Source: Hemileia vastatrix | Lineage: Eukaryota > Basidiomycota > Pucciniomycetes > Pucciniales > Zaghouaniaceae | Direction: 5' to 3' | Length of the DNA stretch: 64,000 bases | Assembly (NCBI GenBank): GCA_030280995.1 | Contig: JASXTE010000007.1 | Coordinates: 10,011,001 to 10,075,000 of the forward strand | Shown: positions 1-11,388 of the stretch, piece after piece | How positions within the stretch are numbered: position 1 is the first letter of the stretch | Layout: every line of letters starts with the position of its first letter | Position numbers and translations under genes: made by a program | The notes under the pieces: generated by a model | The model's database searches: none | What the model was told of the DNA's origin: nothing | The model's input: the letters and a program-made list of their open reading frames with translations, nothing else

Positions 1-1475
1 GTAAAAAGTAACTATAAGTTATGTTAAACACATGAACTATACATGGGAATAATAAATGAGAGTACACAAATAGTATACATAAGTAAAATTATGATAATAC
101 ACAAAAAATGCCATTATAACACCTTATATACACGCATATATCCACCTTTAATAGGTCTTATGTACTTAATATTAAGTTGGAGTATGTTAGGGTAATATTA
201 AGAACCTTAAGTATAAGGCTACATAATTTTTAAGTACACTTAAAGCTGTTATATTCATTGTTTTATGCAAAAAACAAGAAATGCGCTTTATTTCACTTAA
301 AAGTTGACTATATGCGCTATAAAATTGAGAATATCAAAATTGGGCTTTGACAGATCAATTGGGCTCATTTAGAACTATTGATTTGGCTATTTAAATGCAT
401 AAAAATAACACTTTTCAAATTTGGTGTTTTTTATGCCAGAAATGGCTTCTGTGTACTGGCCACATACTGCCTGCTTTTTTCCCGTGTGAATAGCTTCATT
501 TTTAGCAAAGTTAACTTTTTCACACTATAATTACCCCACATTCTACGCCCACTGTGGGGAAACACACTAAAATAGGCGACAGGCGCTTATTTAGTGTCCT
601 AGCTTAATTAATAATGCATTGACCTTGTTTATATGCACTAATTTCATTAATAACCTCACTCTTGGCACTTTATTTCATCACCACGCTTAAATTCGCCTAA
701 TTTTAGTCAAGGATTTACCCGTGCAAGAGCCTGCCAAGAACTGCATGTAGTTACCCCACATCTCACGCTCTTTTTTAAGTTTTTGGGTGGTTTCTCAGTC
801 AATTTTGGTTATTTTTGAATGGGGATTTCACGTAGTATAATGTCAGGATTAGCCCCATTATTTCTACAGTCAATACCCCTTATTATTAAGCTATTATTAA
901 CCTTAAAAAGTCTCCTTTAGTCTTTAATATTATTGTTTTATACGCATATACTCTCTTTTTGTCTTTTTCTTTAATTTTGATGGATTTCCCTTATTATTAC
1001 AGGATTTCTGCGGTTGTTACTCTTCTAATTATGTCATGGGTTACTGGGAATGTTGATGGGAATGTCTATTAGTTGTTTAGAGGCGTTATTGACTGTGTAT
1101 TGGGTGGTACATCAAGGGAATCATTGGGGAACTCAGTGTGTATAAAAGGAGGAGGTTTTTGGGTTGTATTTCTTCATTCTTTATCATTACAATTTAAACA
1201 ATATAACCAAACCAATTTACAATACATATCAATTAGTACTTTTATAAGACTTTTGAATAGTATCTGAATCTATATAATCTATTTTTCTACCAACTATAAA
1301 GATTGTAAGCCATATATAAGAATAGTGAGAATTATATTACTGAGACCTCTATATTTGATTATATTTTACAACTTAGTGGATTAAAACTACAGTATTCATA
1401 TAGGACCATTAAAATCTTCTAGACAACTGACTATTCAAGCTAGTTCACGTCCTTGTACTTGACCCTAGCCTGACA
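1..1475 (+). repeat. 5' LTR of element I, cut by the window edge
   Basis: It is almost identical to 8215-9099 joined to 12414-13003 and ends in CCTGACA. The LTR start (TGTCAG, seen at 8188) is outside the window. A short open frame at 1073-1267 occurs identically in the other LTR and has no recognisable domain, so it is not called as a gene. Confidence 0.95.
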
Positions 1476-1477
1476 AT

Positions 1478-1490
1478 TGGGGGCCTTTCC
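1478..1490 (+). promoter_or_regulatory. Primer binding site of element I
   Basis: TGGGGGCCTTTCC begins two bases after the LTR end. Close variants occupy the same position in elements II, IV, V and VIII. Its complement would be a tRNA 3' end GGAAAGGCCC-CCA. I cannot assign that tRNA from sequence alone, and self-priming remains possible. Confidence 0.7.
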
Positions 1491-2142
1491 TCAAGAATTC
1501 TGTTATAATCCTGTAAGTGAAATTTTCAAAAGAAGGTGCACGTAAATAATATCCCTATAGAAATATTTGGATAATTACAACAGGTTGGGGTCACTTATAT
1601 AGTGATTTCAGAAAAAGAAGCCCTGTTATATTATAAAATTGTGATATTGAATCAACAATTTTACCACTAATTTAACTTATAATTGTTATTAGTGGGTCTG
1701 TCAATAGACTAATTAAATTTGAGATCTTTGCAGATAAAATTTTTACCACTAATTTAACATATAATTGTTCTTAGTGGGAGTCTGTCAATAGACCAATTAA
1801 ATTTGTGATCTATGCAGATAATAAACCAATTAAACTGATTAATTGTTTTCTTTTAACAGGACTCTTAATCTTTTCTTTTATTGGTTTGTAAAATTCATTA
1901 AATATTTAGAAAGAATCATACTGACAGTTGTTTTCTTTTGAATATAAAAAAACGGCTACATATTGTAGACCAGTTAAATCAAGTGACCACATAAAAGCAT
2001 ATTTGACTTTTGGCACTTAAATATTCACTTCATACCAATAATAAGCAATAAAATTGTCTTCAGTGGTATTGATAAATACTGATACAACTCCTTTTTGAAG
2101 TTTTCATATCTAAACTTTCAATTCTTTAAATTCCACGTAAAA
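1491..2142 (+). other. Untranslated leader of element I with an 82-bp tandem duplication
   Basis: This stretch between PBS and gag has no gene. It holds a direct duplication of about 82 bp (units at 1661 and 1743, each starting TTACCACTAATTTAAC and including a GTCTGTCAATAGAC-like segment). The rest is AT-rich. By position it should carry packaging or dimerisation signals, which is inference only. Confidence 0.7.
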
Positions 2143-2680
2143 ATGTGTGACAACAATGACATTGTAAGTAATAAGGTAAAACCTTATAACTTAAGACCTA
2201 GAGCTGAAAGACCTGTTACAGGAAATTCAAATGGAGGGCCAGGACTCTCCCATAATCAACAACACTCTGTCAATGTCTCTGGAGGAAAGGGAAAAGCTTT
2301 TAAAGCAGGTTTCAATAAAGAAAACAAAAAATACTTTACAAGAACAAGTTCACTCCCTATCCACCCTACTGAACACCTTGACAATAAGAGTCAACAATAT
2401 AGTGGACCAGATCAACAATCTGGAAAAGAGAGCAGCTCAAGGTTTCATAGAAGTCAACCAAGCTCTAGTGGACATAAAGACTCAACCACCAACAGTGGCA
2501 CCCAACAATTCCATAGCAACACCTCCAGCCCAAGAGGAGGACCAAAAAATTACAGTAAGCAAATGGAAATGGGATTGGTACGCCCAAAACTACAACAATC
2601 CTCAACAGCAGGGCTCCAGCAGTCACCCTTACAGGGGAAAGGCAAGGAAAGGCAGGGGAAGTGGGATAAGACCTTGGTAA
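2143..2680 (+). CDS. Spliced 5' ORF of element I: coiled-coil WKWDW protein, overlapping gag
   Basis: Proposed as join(2143..2163,2222..2680). Exon 1 encodes MCDNNDI. A 58-bp intron (2164-2221) with donor GTAAGT and acceptor TTACAG follows. Exon 2 reads in the frame that gag does not use and stops at TAA 2678-2680. The product of about 160 residues has a heptad-rich helical segment (LQEQVHSLSTLL onwards), a Q/P-rich spacer, the motif SKWKWDW, and a basic tail ending HPYRGKARK...RPW. The same architecture occurs in the equivalent frame of elements II, IV, V and VIII, so this frame appears to be the selected one in this stretch. Function is unknown; a nucleic-acid-binding or assembly protein made from spliced RNA is an inference. 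Alternatively the similarity is inherited DNA sequence and the frame is not translated. Confidence 0.6.
2164..2221 (+). other. Candidate spliceosomal intron (58 bp) in the element I gag start
   Basis: It starts GTAAGTAATA and ends CCTGTTACAG, with a possible branch region at ATAACTTAAG. The length is 1 modulo 3, so removal switches the frame. In the gag frame the intron itself has no stop, so the retained form also stays open. Confidence 0.6.
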
Positions 2681-4283
2681 GTCATCCAACTTCTTATGAT
2701 CAATTATATCAACCTGAAAATAAATTACTTATAGGTAATGAGATTGATAAGGAAATATTGGATACTATTGATAAGGATTTAAAGGATTATTCATTTGAAC
2801 AGAATATGTTAAACTTGTCTTTACATGAGGACAATGTAAATAGTTTTATTGATCACCAGGAAAATACTATTAATATAAAAATGGAATCAAATGAATTAAA
2901 TCTTGACCCTGATAATGAGTCTTCTGAATTGGACACGGAAAAAATAGAATATTTTTTAAAAGAGAATCCAATGGAATCAAAAATAATAAGTAAATTATTA
3001 TTGAGAATTGAAAAATTGGAAGAGTTCTCAAAAGAGTCAAACATTAATACAGAAAATGTATTATTACAACTAACACAATCATTGAGTACCACAGCCAATA
3101 AATTAAAAATTATTGAAAATTCAAATAATGAATTAATCAATGAGAATAAAAGATTAAAATCTGAGATTAGAAATTTAGAAAGTAAATTAGAACACTCTCA
3201 GAATATTATGGCTACCATAGAGGGACGTGTAAAATTGTCTTTTTCAAATGTAAATGATACCTTAAATCATGTACCTGTGATAAAAGATAGGTTACAAAGA
3301 GTAGAAATTGAAGTAGCTAACATTTTGAAAAATACTGAAACAATAAAAGATAATACCTCTTATGTAGAAAGAGTACCAGTTTTTATGAAACACTCTGATG
3401 ATAAACCAATGATTGAACATGAACATAGTGTTATGGGCTCTGAGAATATAAAATCAGTAAAAGATGAAATAAATGATCATCTTTCTAAAGTAAGTGAATA
3501 ACTCAATATTCCTCAGGTTAGGGAAGCAAAAACTAGCCAAAAGAACTGGCCTAAGTTAGATCAGTACCCTTCTTTTGACGGGGATTCAAAATCTGATTGG
3601 CAACAATTCATACAAAGAATTGATAACTTAAAATTTTCATACAAATTACCTGATGAAGAAATTACTTCAAAGTTAATATCTTTATTTACAGATGCGGCCT
3701 TATTATGGTTTGAATCTGTATTGAGTGAGGGAATTAATTACTCCTGGAATGAATGGAAGGCACTAATTGAAAGGCAATTTGGTGGCCCAAAATTTAGAAT
3801 CACTCAACAAAGACTGTATGAAAGGGCCAGATATAATCCAAATGCTGGAGATAAACCCATGGTCTTCTTAATGAATTTAATAAAAATCATGAAAGCTATG
3901 GATCCAAAAATGGATTATGAAGAGTGGAAAGAAAAAATAATATACAAGTTGCCTATATCAGTTAGAGACATTATTGTAGCTAGAACTGAAACTGTCAGAG
4001 ACACCTCTGGATTCATTAATATATGCAATGAGATATTATTAAACCACAAGTATGAAACCAAGTATAGTAATTACAGACAAAGTGTTGACGTGGTAAAACC
4101 TACTACAAGTAAGTTACCAGTGGAAAAGAAAAACCTTCAGCTCCCCTTGTCCCTAAGAGACAAGAAAATAACACTTGTTACAAATGTAATGAACCTTGGG
4201 TTAAGGGTCACACGTGTTAGAAGAGAATAAATTTTATTGAAACCTCTCAGAATTCTGAACCTAGTAATCATGAAGATGAGAAT

Positions 4284-7200
4284 GTGGAATCCAGTGAGGA
4301 TTGCAAGAGTAACATATCTTACAGTGATGATGAAAATGAGATATTTGTATTAGAACAGGATATAATGTTCCTGAATGATGCTATACCTCATACAGACACA
4401 TCTTTAACTTCCATAGAGGAAGCTGAAATAATTAAAGATGTATCTCATGATACTTACAAAATAACACCTATCAGAGCAACTATTATCATATGTGGAAAAG
4501 AAATGAATGCCATTCTTGACACTGGGGCTGCAGGTAGTGTAGTTTCACTTAATGCACTAATGAAACTTGATAGTAAGTACCAGGAAAAACTAGAACCTGT
4601 TCAGACAAAGAACTGGAGGGGTTTTGGTTCAGTGTTAAATCCAATTGGCAAATACAAAACTGCTGTATTCTTTAAATATAATAATGGATATGTTAGAGCA
4701 GTTTGTGAATTTGTAGTAATGGATAATAATAATTGTAGTGATTGTTTTATTATTGGCAATGATTCATTGACAAAATTTGGCATTAAACTAGATCCTGCAA
4801 ACAGTTGTTTCACCATAGGGGTGAATGGTAAAAGGAAATTCAAAATATGTTCTGAAAATTCAGTATATACCATTTCTCCTAGAGAAGAACAACTGCAAGG
4901 TGGAAGAACCACCAATGAAGTGGGTGAATTGGAAAATGAAATCCAAAAGGCCTCTTTCAGTCCTCAACTCTCAAAAATTGAACAAGAAGACATTTTGAGA
5001 TTGATTAAATCATATCCTATGGCATTTGCTCATGGATCAAATGAACTAGGATTGGTCAAAGACCATGAGATGAAAATCTCTCTAAGCTGTGATCTGGATA
5101 ATATTCCTGGCAGCTTAAAAAAGAAACCTTACCCAGCATCTCCTGCAAAAAGGAAAGATATTGAAGATAATATAAAATTGTTGTTGGAAATGGGTATTGT
5201 TGAAAAAGTGGACACAACACCTAAGTATTGTGTCATTTCACCAGTATTAATCTCTTATGAAAAAGATAAGGCAAGATTATGCGGTGATTATAGAGCTCTG
5301 AATACATATACAGTAGATGATATTTACCCTCTACCAAGGATAGCTTCTATCCATGCTACCTTACAAGGAGCAAAATATATTTCCTGTCTGGATGGGAACA
5401 AGGGTTACCACCAGATTCCTGTGGAAAGAAATTCTCAAAATTACTTATTAATAACCACACATATGGGTATATATAAGTATGTGAGAATGCCATTTGGCCC
5501 AAAGAATGCCCCTTCAGTCTTCCAAAAATTGATGGATAGTGTTTTTCATCAGGAAATGATTGAAGGATGGCTATTGGTCTATATTGATGACATCATAGTT
5601 TTTTCAAAAACATATGATGAACATTTAAATCACCTGAAAAGAGTCTTTCAAAAAATGGATGAAATTAATATGACTATTGCATTAAAGAAATGTAAGTTTG
5701 GATTTCAATCCTTGAAAGTACTTGGACATGTTGTATCTGGATTAAAAATTTGTGTTGACCAGAATAAAGTGGCAGCAATTAAAAACATTGGGATACCTAA
5801 AAATGTAAAAGAGGTTCAAAGTTTTTTGGGTATGTGTGGATATTATAGACAATATATTAAAAATTACAAATCCATTGCAGCCCCTTTAACAACATTAATC
5901 AGGTAGAATGAAGCTTTCATTTGGAATAATGAAAGACAACACGCCTTTAATAAATTAAAGGAATGTTTAATGTCAGCTCCAATATTAGGACTGCCAGATT
6001 TCACCCTACCTTTTATCTTGTACACTGATGCAAGTTTCATAGGTTTGGGTGCTGCTTTACAGCAGAAACAGATAATAAATGGAAAATTATCTGAAGTAGT
6101 TATCTGTTATATATCCAGAACCTTAAGAAAAACAGAATTAAGGTATGGTGCCACACAGCTAGAATGTTTAGCCGTGGTATGGGCTTTGGAGAAACTTCAT
6201 TACTATCTGGAAGACCAGAAGTTTGAACTTATAACAGATTGCAGTGCAGTAAAATCATTACTAAACATGAAAACACCTAATAGGCACATGTTTAGATGGC
6301 AACTAGCTGTACAAGAGTACAGAGGAAGAATGACAATCACTCACAGAGCAGGAACATTGCATTCAAATGTGGATTTATTATCCAGAAGTCCTTTGCCAAA
6401 TGATGCTGACAACCCAGCTTATGTACCTGAAAATGAGGTTATACATATATTTGGGATTTATATAGTGGATTTAGAAGAAGAGTTTATGCAAACTATATTG
6501 GAAAATTATTCATCTGATAAAGATTTGTCTAAACTATCTACCATTCTTAATGATCCAACAAATGCCTCCATGAGTGCATTAATTAAAACCTTGCCTCCAA
6601 AGTATAAAAATGCGTTGGAAAAAGGTAAACTATCAATTGAAGATGGATATATATATTGCAGGAAAAAGTTAAGCAATGTAATAGTAATACCACCTTCTAT
6701 GAAAGAGTTAATGTTGAGTACTTGTCATGATGACATCTTAGCTGGTCATTTTGACTTTAACAAAACATTAACCAGAGTTAAAAATACAGCCTGGTGGATA
6801 AACATGAAAGAGGATGTACAAAAATTCATTGAAACATGTGACTCTTGTCAGAAATCTAAAAGATTAACTGGGAAGAGAGCTGGGTTGTTACAACAAATAG
6901 AGCAGCCAAAAGCTCCATGGGAAATTATAAACATGGATTTTGTAACTGGCTTGCCATTAGCAGGAAAAGAAAGTTTCAATTCTTGCTGGGTAATAGTGGA
7001 TAGATTAACAAAAATGTGTAAGTTTATCCCTACCCATAAAGAGGTATCTGCTAAAGACTTGGCATTACTATGGTGGACTCAGATGATGAATACTGCTGGG
7101 TTCCCCAAAGCCATAATCTCTGACAGAGATCCTAAATTTACTTCAGAGTTCTGGACATCTTTGATGGAAGTATCAGGTTGTCAATTAAAATTGTCTACAG

Positions 7201-8006
7201 CACACCATCCACAAACTGATGGGCTGGCTGAGAGGATGATACAAACTCTAGAAGACATGATCAGAAGATATTGTGCCTTTGGATTAGAATACAAAGACAA
7301 TGAGAAATTCACACATGACTGGGTAACATTAATTCCTGGCCTTGAATTTGCTTATAACAGCACAACTCATTCTGTAACAGAGAAGAAACCATTTGAACTC
7401 TGGCTGGGATATGTACCAAATACCCCAGTAAATCATTTAAATAAACTACCAAGGTTGGATATACACCCTGGCACTAAATCCTTTATTCATATGCAACAAA
7501 TTTGTAGAAAGCATGCAGAAGAATGCATCCAAAAAGCATTTGAATATGAAAAGAAAAGGTGGGACAAATCTCATAAAGAATTTGAATTTAAAAAGGGAGA
7601 AGAAGTCCTCATATCAACACTACATTTTAGCTTACAAGGTAATGTTAAATTAAAGAATCCCTTTGTAGGACCTTTTGTAGTAAATAAAATGGTTGGGAAT
7701 AATGCAGTGGAAGTCATATCATATGCTCCATATGATAGGAAACATCCAGTTTTCCCTATGAAACCTTACCATGCAAATGATCCTGACTTATTTCCAAAAA
7801 GAAGGGGAAGGCCTAAAAAGCAACCTGAAGAAATTGTGGAAAAAGCAGAGATTGAGAAAATACTCAAGAAAAGAATCCTTACTAAAGAAAAAGGAACTGA
7901 GTATTTACTAAGATTTAAAGGGAAATCAAATAAATTTGATAAATGGATACCTGAAAAAGAAATTTCTAATTTATCCACCCTTCTTAAAAAATTTAAACAG
8001 AAATAA
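4284..8006 (+). pseudogene. pol: pol of element I: PR-RT-RNase H-IN-AT-hook-chromodomain, one stop
   Basis: The polyprotein copies the element RNA and integrates the cDNA. The protease active site is DTGA (D at nt 4518). RT shows LCGDYRALNTYTVDDIYPLPR (about 5277-5340), MPFGPKNAPSVFQ and the YIDD catalytic box at 5580-5591. The frame is cut by TAG 5904-5906 between RT and RNase H, where relatives have a lysine, then continues unshifted from 5907. RNase H has YTDAS, LECLAVVWALEKL and TDCSAVKSLL. Integrase has an HHCC finger (CHDDILAGHF...CDSCQKSKR) and a D,D-35-E core (MDFVTG, SDRDPKF, DGLAERM). The C-terminus carries KRRGRPKK (AT-hook, about 7797-7820) and a chromodomain (about 7846-8000; GTEYLLRFKGKSNKFDKW). 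Apart from the one stop it is full length, so the element is defective by very few changes. Confidence 0.95.
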
Positions 8007-8176
8007 ATTTCTGTTCAACCAGCTGAGGGGTTAAAAAACCAGTACTCATAATATTTTATTATGTTTTATTTCTTTAAAGTTGAATCTTTAATGCTACAGA
8101 TTTATTCTGAATACCTGAAAATTACAAATTAAATAAAATAAAATGTATAACTTATCATTTTTTTATTGTTTTTTTT

Positions 8177-8187
8177 GGGTGGGCGAG
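8177..8187 (+). promoter_or_regulatory. Polypurine tract of element I
   Basis: GGGTGGGCGAG directly precedes the 3' LTR start TGTCAG after a long T run. Relatives have AGAGTGAGGGAG after a T run at the same place. It is expected to prime plus-strand DNA synthesis. Confidence 0.65.
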
Positions 8188-9406
8188 TGTCAGCCTGTAT
8201 ATCTCCAGGACTGAGTAAAAAGTAACTATAAGTTATGTTAAACACATGAACTATACATGGGAATAATAAATGAGAGTACACAAATAGTATACATAAGTAA
8301 AATTATGATAATACACAAAAAATGCCATTATAACACCTTATATACACGCATATATCCACCTTTTATAGGTCTTATGTACTTAATATTAAGTTGGAGTATG
8401 TTAGGGTAATCTTAAGAACCTTAAGTATAAGGCTACATAATTTTTAAGTACACTTAAAGCTGTTATATTAATTGTTTTATGCAAAAAACAAGAAATGCGC
8501 TTTATTTCACTTAAAAGTTGACTATATGTGCTATAAAATTGAGAATATCACAATTGCGCTTTGACAGATCAATTGGGCTCATTTAGAACTATTGATTTGG
8601 CTATTTAAATGCATAAAAATAACACTTTTCAAATTTGGTGTTTTTTATGCCAGAAATGGCTTCTGTGTACTGGCCACATACTGCCTGCTTTTTTCCCGTG
8701 TGAATAGCTTCATTTTTAGCAAAGTTAGCTTTTTCACACTATAATTACCCCACATTCTACGCCCACTGTGGGGAAACACACTAAAATAGGCGACAGGCGC
8801 TTATTTAGTGTCCTAGCTTAATTAATAATGCATTGACCTTGTTTATATGCACTAATTTCATTAATAACCTCACTCTTGGCACTTTATTTCATCACCACGC
8901 TTAAATTCGCCTAATTTTAGTCAAGGATTTACCCGTGCAAGAGCCTGCCAAGAATTGCATGTAGTTACCCCACATCTCACGCTCTTTTTTAAGTTTTTGG
9001 GTGGTTTCTCAGTCAATTTTGGTTATTTTTGAATGGGAATTTCACGTAGTATAATGTCAGGATTAGCCCCATTATTTCTACAGTCAATCCCCCTTATTAG
9101 GGGGTGTCAGTTCTGGCAAATCAGCACTTACAAATCCGCACTTAAATTTGACCAAATCCGCACTTAAATAAGTGCGGATTTCCAAAACACACTAGCCCCA
9201 ATACTGGTGGATTTCAAAATGAAATAAGTCACTTATTTCACTCAAATCCGCACTTTCTCAACCAAAAGTGCTGATTTCACCATCAAGTCCCATTTCACTG
9301 ATTTGTCAGCATCATCCCATTCATACGCAGCACTCCGCAGAATAACACTTCATAACTCAAAACATCGTACATCACTTACATCTTCATATCATATCATATA
9401 AGAGTT

Positions 9407-9906
9407 ATGCCTTCCTCACTTTCAAATCGTGATAAATTACATAAAGCAATGACTTTCATGGCTCTTGAACTGCTCTTGGACTCTGATTGCGATTCTGATT
9501 CTGATCTAGAAGAAGATTTTGTCTTTTTATCAAAAATGGCCACGAAACGTTACCTTCTTCCCAGAAAGCCTCAAGTACTTCATACCCCCAAGTACACCAT
9601 CCAAACACTTCTTAACCTATCTACACCCAGTTTTAGACAGCTGTTCAGGACTTCTCAGGAATGTTTCCTTAAATTGCTTGAGCTTATTCAGGATCATCCC
9701 ATATTTCACAATAATTCTCAAAAAGAACAACGACATCCTTCAATTCAATTGGCCATCACACTATGTCGTTTGGGTTCAAATGGTAATGGAGCCGCTTTGA
9801 AACTTTTAGAAAATGTCTTTGATTTAGGGTATGGTTCAGTTAACACTTATACCAAACGATGTATCACTGCCATCAACTCCTTGGAATCTCAACTTCTCAC
9901 CTGGCC
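9407..9906 (+). pseudogene. N-terminal part of Harbinger-type transposase
   Basis: Starts at ATG 9407. The predicted protein has an acidic stretch (DSDCDSDSDLEED), then FRQLFRTSQECFLKLLELI, then IQLAITLCRLGSNGNGAALKLLENVF and GYGSVNTYTKRCITAI. This matches the N-terminal helical/HTH region that precedes the DDE nuclease in fungal PIF/Harbinger transposases (family knowledge). Similarity ends near TWP at about 9906. The frame continues to 10102 as hydrophobic low-complexity sequence running into a tandem repeat. The catalytic D, D and E blocks are absent, so the gene is truncated. A CAG/GTAAGT junction near 10054 could be a splice donor, but no downstream DDE exon is present. Confidence 0.75.
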
Positions 9907-10020
9907 AACAAAAATGAAATCGCATATTTTCAGCAAACGCATATTTTTTCAGTCACTCTCTTTTTTTTCTTCACTCATATCCGTTTTCTCCTCTCTTCCT
10001 ACATCACTCAATCAATTTCA

Positions 10021-10512
10021 CTTATATTTCTTTTTTCTCAACTCATCTCTCCAGGTAAGTCATTTTATTCTTTTTAAACAGAGTGTGAAAATAGGAGGAT
10101 GAACTCTGTTCTTCGCCCGAAGAACAGAGTTCACTTCCATTCACTTATATTTCTTTTTTCTCAACTCATCTCTCCAGGTAAGTCATTTTATTCTTTTTAA
10201 ACAGAGTGTGAAAATAGGAGGATGAACTCTGTTCTTCGGGCGAAGAACAGAGTTCACTTCCATTCACTTATATTTCTTTTTTCTCAACTCATCTCTCCAG
10301 GTAAGTCATTTTATTCTTTTTAAACAGAGTGTGAAAATAGGAGGATGAACTCTGTTCTTCGGGCGAAGAACAGAGTTCACTTCCATTCACTTATATTTCT
10401 TTTTTCTCAACTCATCTCTCCAGGTAAGTCATTTTATTCTTTTTAAACAGAGTGTGAAAATAGGAGGATGAACTCTGTTCTTTGGGCGAAGAACAGAGTT
10501 CACTTCCATAAA
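10021..10512. repeat. Tandem array, four 123-bp units, each with a 32-bp palindrome
   Basis: Units start at 10021, 10144, 10267 and 10390. Each has a pyrimidine-rich lead, CTCCAGGTAAGTCATTT, then a palindrome at 10101-10132, 10224-10255, 10347-10378 and 10470-10501 (arms GAACTCTGTTCTTCG and its complement, 2-bp centre). The centre is CC in unit 1 and GG in units 2-4, and unit 4 has one arm substitution. The near identity of the units implies recent amplification. Confidence 0.95.
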
Positions 10513-10974
10513 ATATTAGCTGAAAATGTAAAATTATTGTTTTTCCATCAAAGAAAATTCTTTAAAATTTTTTGTATTATTACATGATTGAGTTCTAATG
10601 CAGCGAGCATGTTGTTAGAGCATTATTGCCCCTCTTAGTAACTCAATCAAGTAATATATACAAAAAAATAACCAAATATTTAATATTCTTCCATAAATTT
10701 TTAATAAATAAATATGATATTTCAATTTATGAAATTAAAGTAATGGGCCCACGACCTTGTGTTGTATAAATGGTAATCATGATAACATTAATTTGTTTCA
10801 TGGGGTTCCTCTAGCCTATACCTGTGGAAAGTCCCAAACCTAGTTTCTAGACTTGATCTGCATTTTGGCTTAAGGAATTGTCATTACTTTAAAAGTAGTA
10901 TACTTGACATATCTTATTTATATATTAATTAATTTATGTAATTATATTAAATTTTGATGACTTTCACCCTTTAC
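10513..10974. other. AT-rich spacer inside the Harbinger element
   Basis: No open reading frame of note. It contains an imperfect stem-loop at 10586-10648 (GATTGAG paired with CTCAATC) and a slightly GC-richer stretch at 10741-10870. Nothing recognisable as a gene was seen. Confidence 0.5.
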
Positions 10975-11234
10975 TTCAATAAAATGCAGGGGAGGGTATT
11001 GCCAATTTTTTAAATCTGACATGTGAAATTGATGACTTAGAAAAATTTGGTGGTACCCACCCCTTGTTTCAATAAAATGCAGGGGAGGGTATTGCCAATT
11101 TTTTAAATCTGACATGTGAAATTGATGACTTAGAAAAATTTGGTGGTACCCACCCCTTGTTTCAATAAAATGCAGGGGAGGGCATTGCCAATTTTTTAAA
11201 TCTGACATGTGAAATTGATGACTTAGAAAAATTT
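10975..11234. repeat. Tandem array of 93-bp units, almost three copies
   Basis: Units start at 10975, 11068 and 11161; the third ends after about 74 bp. Each includes AATGCAGGGGAGGG and GGTGGTACCCACCCC (a short palindrome). As 93 is divisible by three, the minus strand stays open across the array and encodes a repeated 31-residue unit (starting MSDLKNWQ). There is no other sign that it is coding. Confidence 0.9.
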
Positions 11235-11388
11235 AGATAAGCAAACTTATTGACTAGAAAGTAAAGATAGAAAATTTTTATTATACATTCAAATTTTTGT
11301 CAAAAATAACGTACTATATTCTTTTCCTTTTATAAGTCAGCATATAAGAAAATATTACCAAAATTAAATTAACTAGAAAAACAATTTA

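Larger units (their letters stand above)
2143..4283 (+). pseudogene. gag: gag of element I (unspliced frame), broken
   Basis: This is the structural capsid/nucleocapsid gene. From ATG 2143 the frame runs open to TAA 3499-3501 (the coding ORF extends 5' to 2095 without an ATG). The first 180 residues are S/T/Q-rich and look disordered because this DNA also encodes the overlapping ORF. A long coiled coil follows at about 2950-3330. After the stop the same frame continues with the gag core (NWPKLDQYPSFDGD near 3549; YSWNEWKALIERQFGG near 3740; KLPISVRDIIVARTE near 3950). A frameshift in the A-run near 4125-4135 precedes the zinc knuckle CYKCNEPWVKGHTC (about 4176-4217), which is the C-X2-C-X7-H-X-C form common in Ty3/Gypsy. 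A TAG follows the knuckle. Downstream pol is in the post-shift frame. The TAA at 3499 could be a CAA change. Confidence 0.85.

Noticed and set aside
1073..1267. 64-codon ORF in the LTR, repeated at 12601-12795
   Set aside because: It is the same LTR segment in both copies, starts without an ATG and has no domain; conservation reflects recent LTR identity.
10586..10648. tRNA-like fold with a perfect 7-bp outer stem
   Set aside because: There is no T-arm GTTCRA box or acceptable anticodon arm on either strand; treated as a stem-loop only.
10021..11234. CRISPR-like repeats
   Set aside because: Units are contiguous tandem repeats without unique spacers, inside a eukaryotic DNA transposon.
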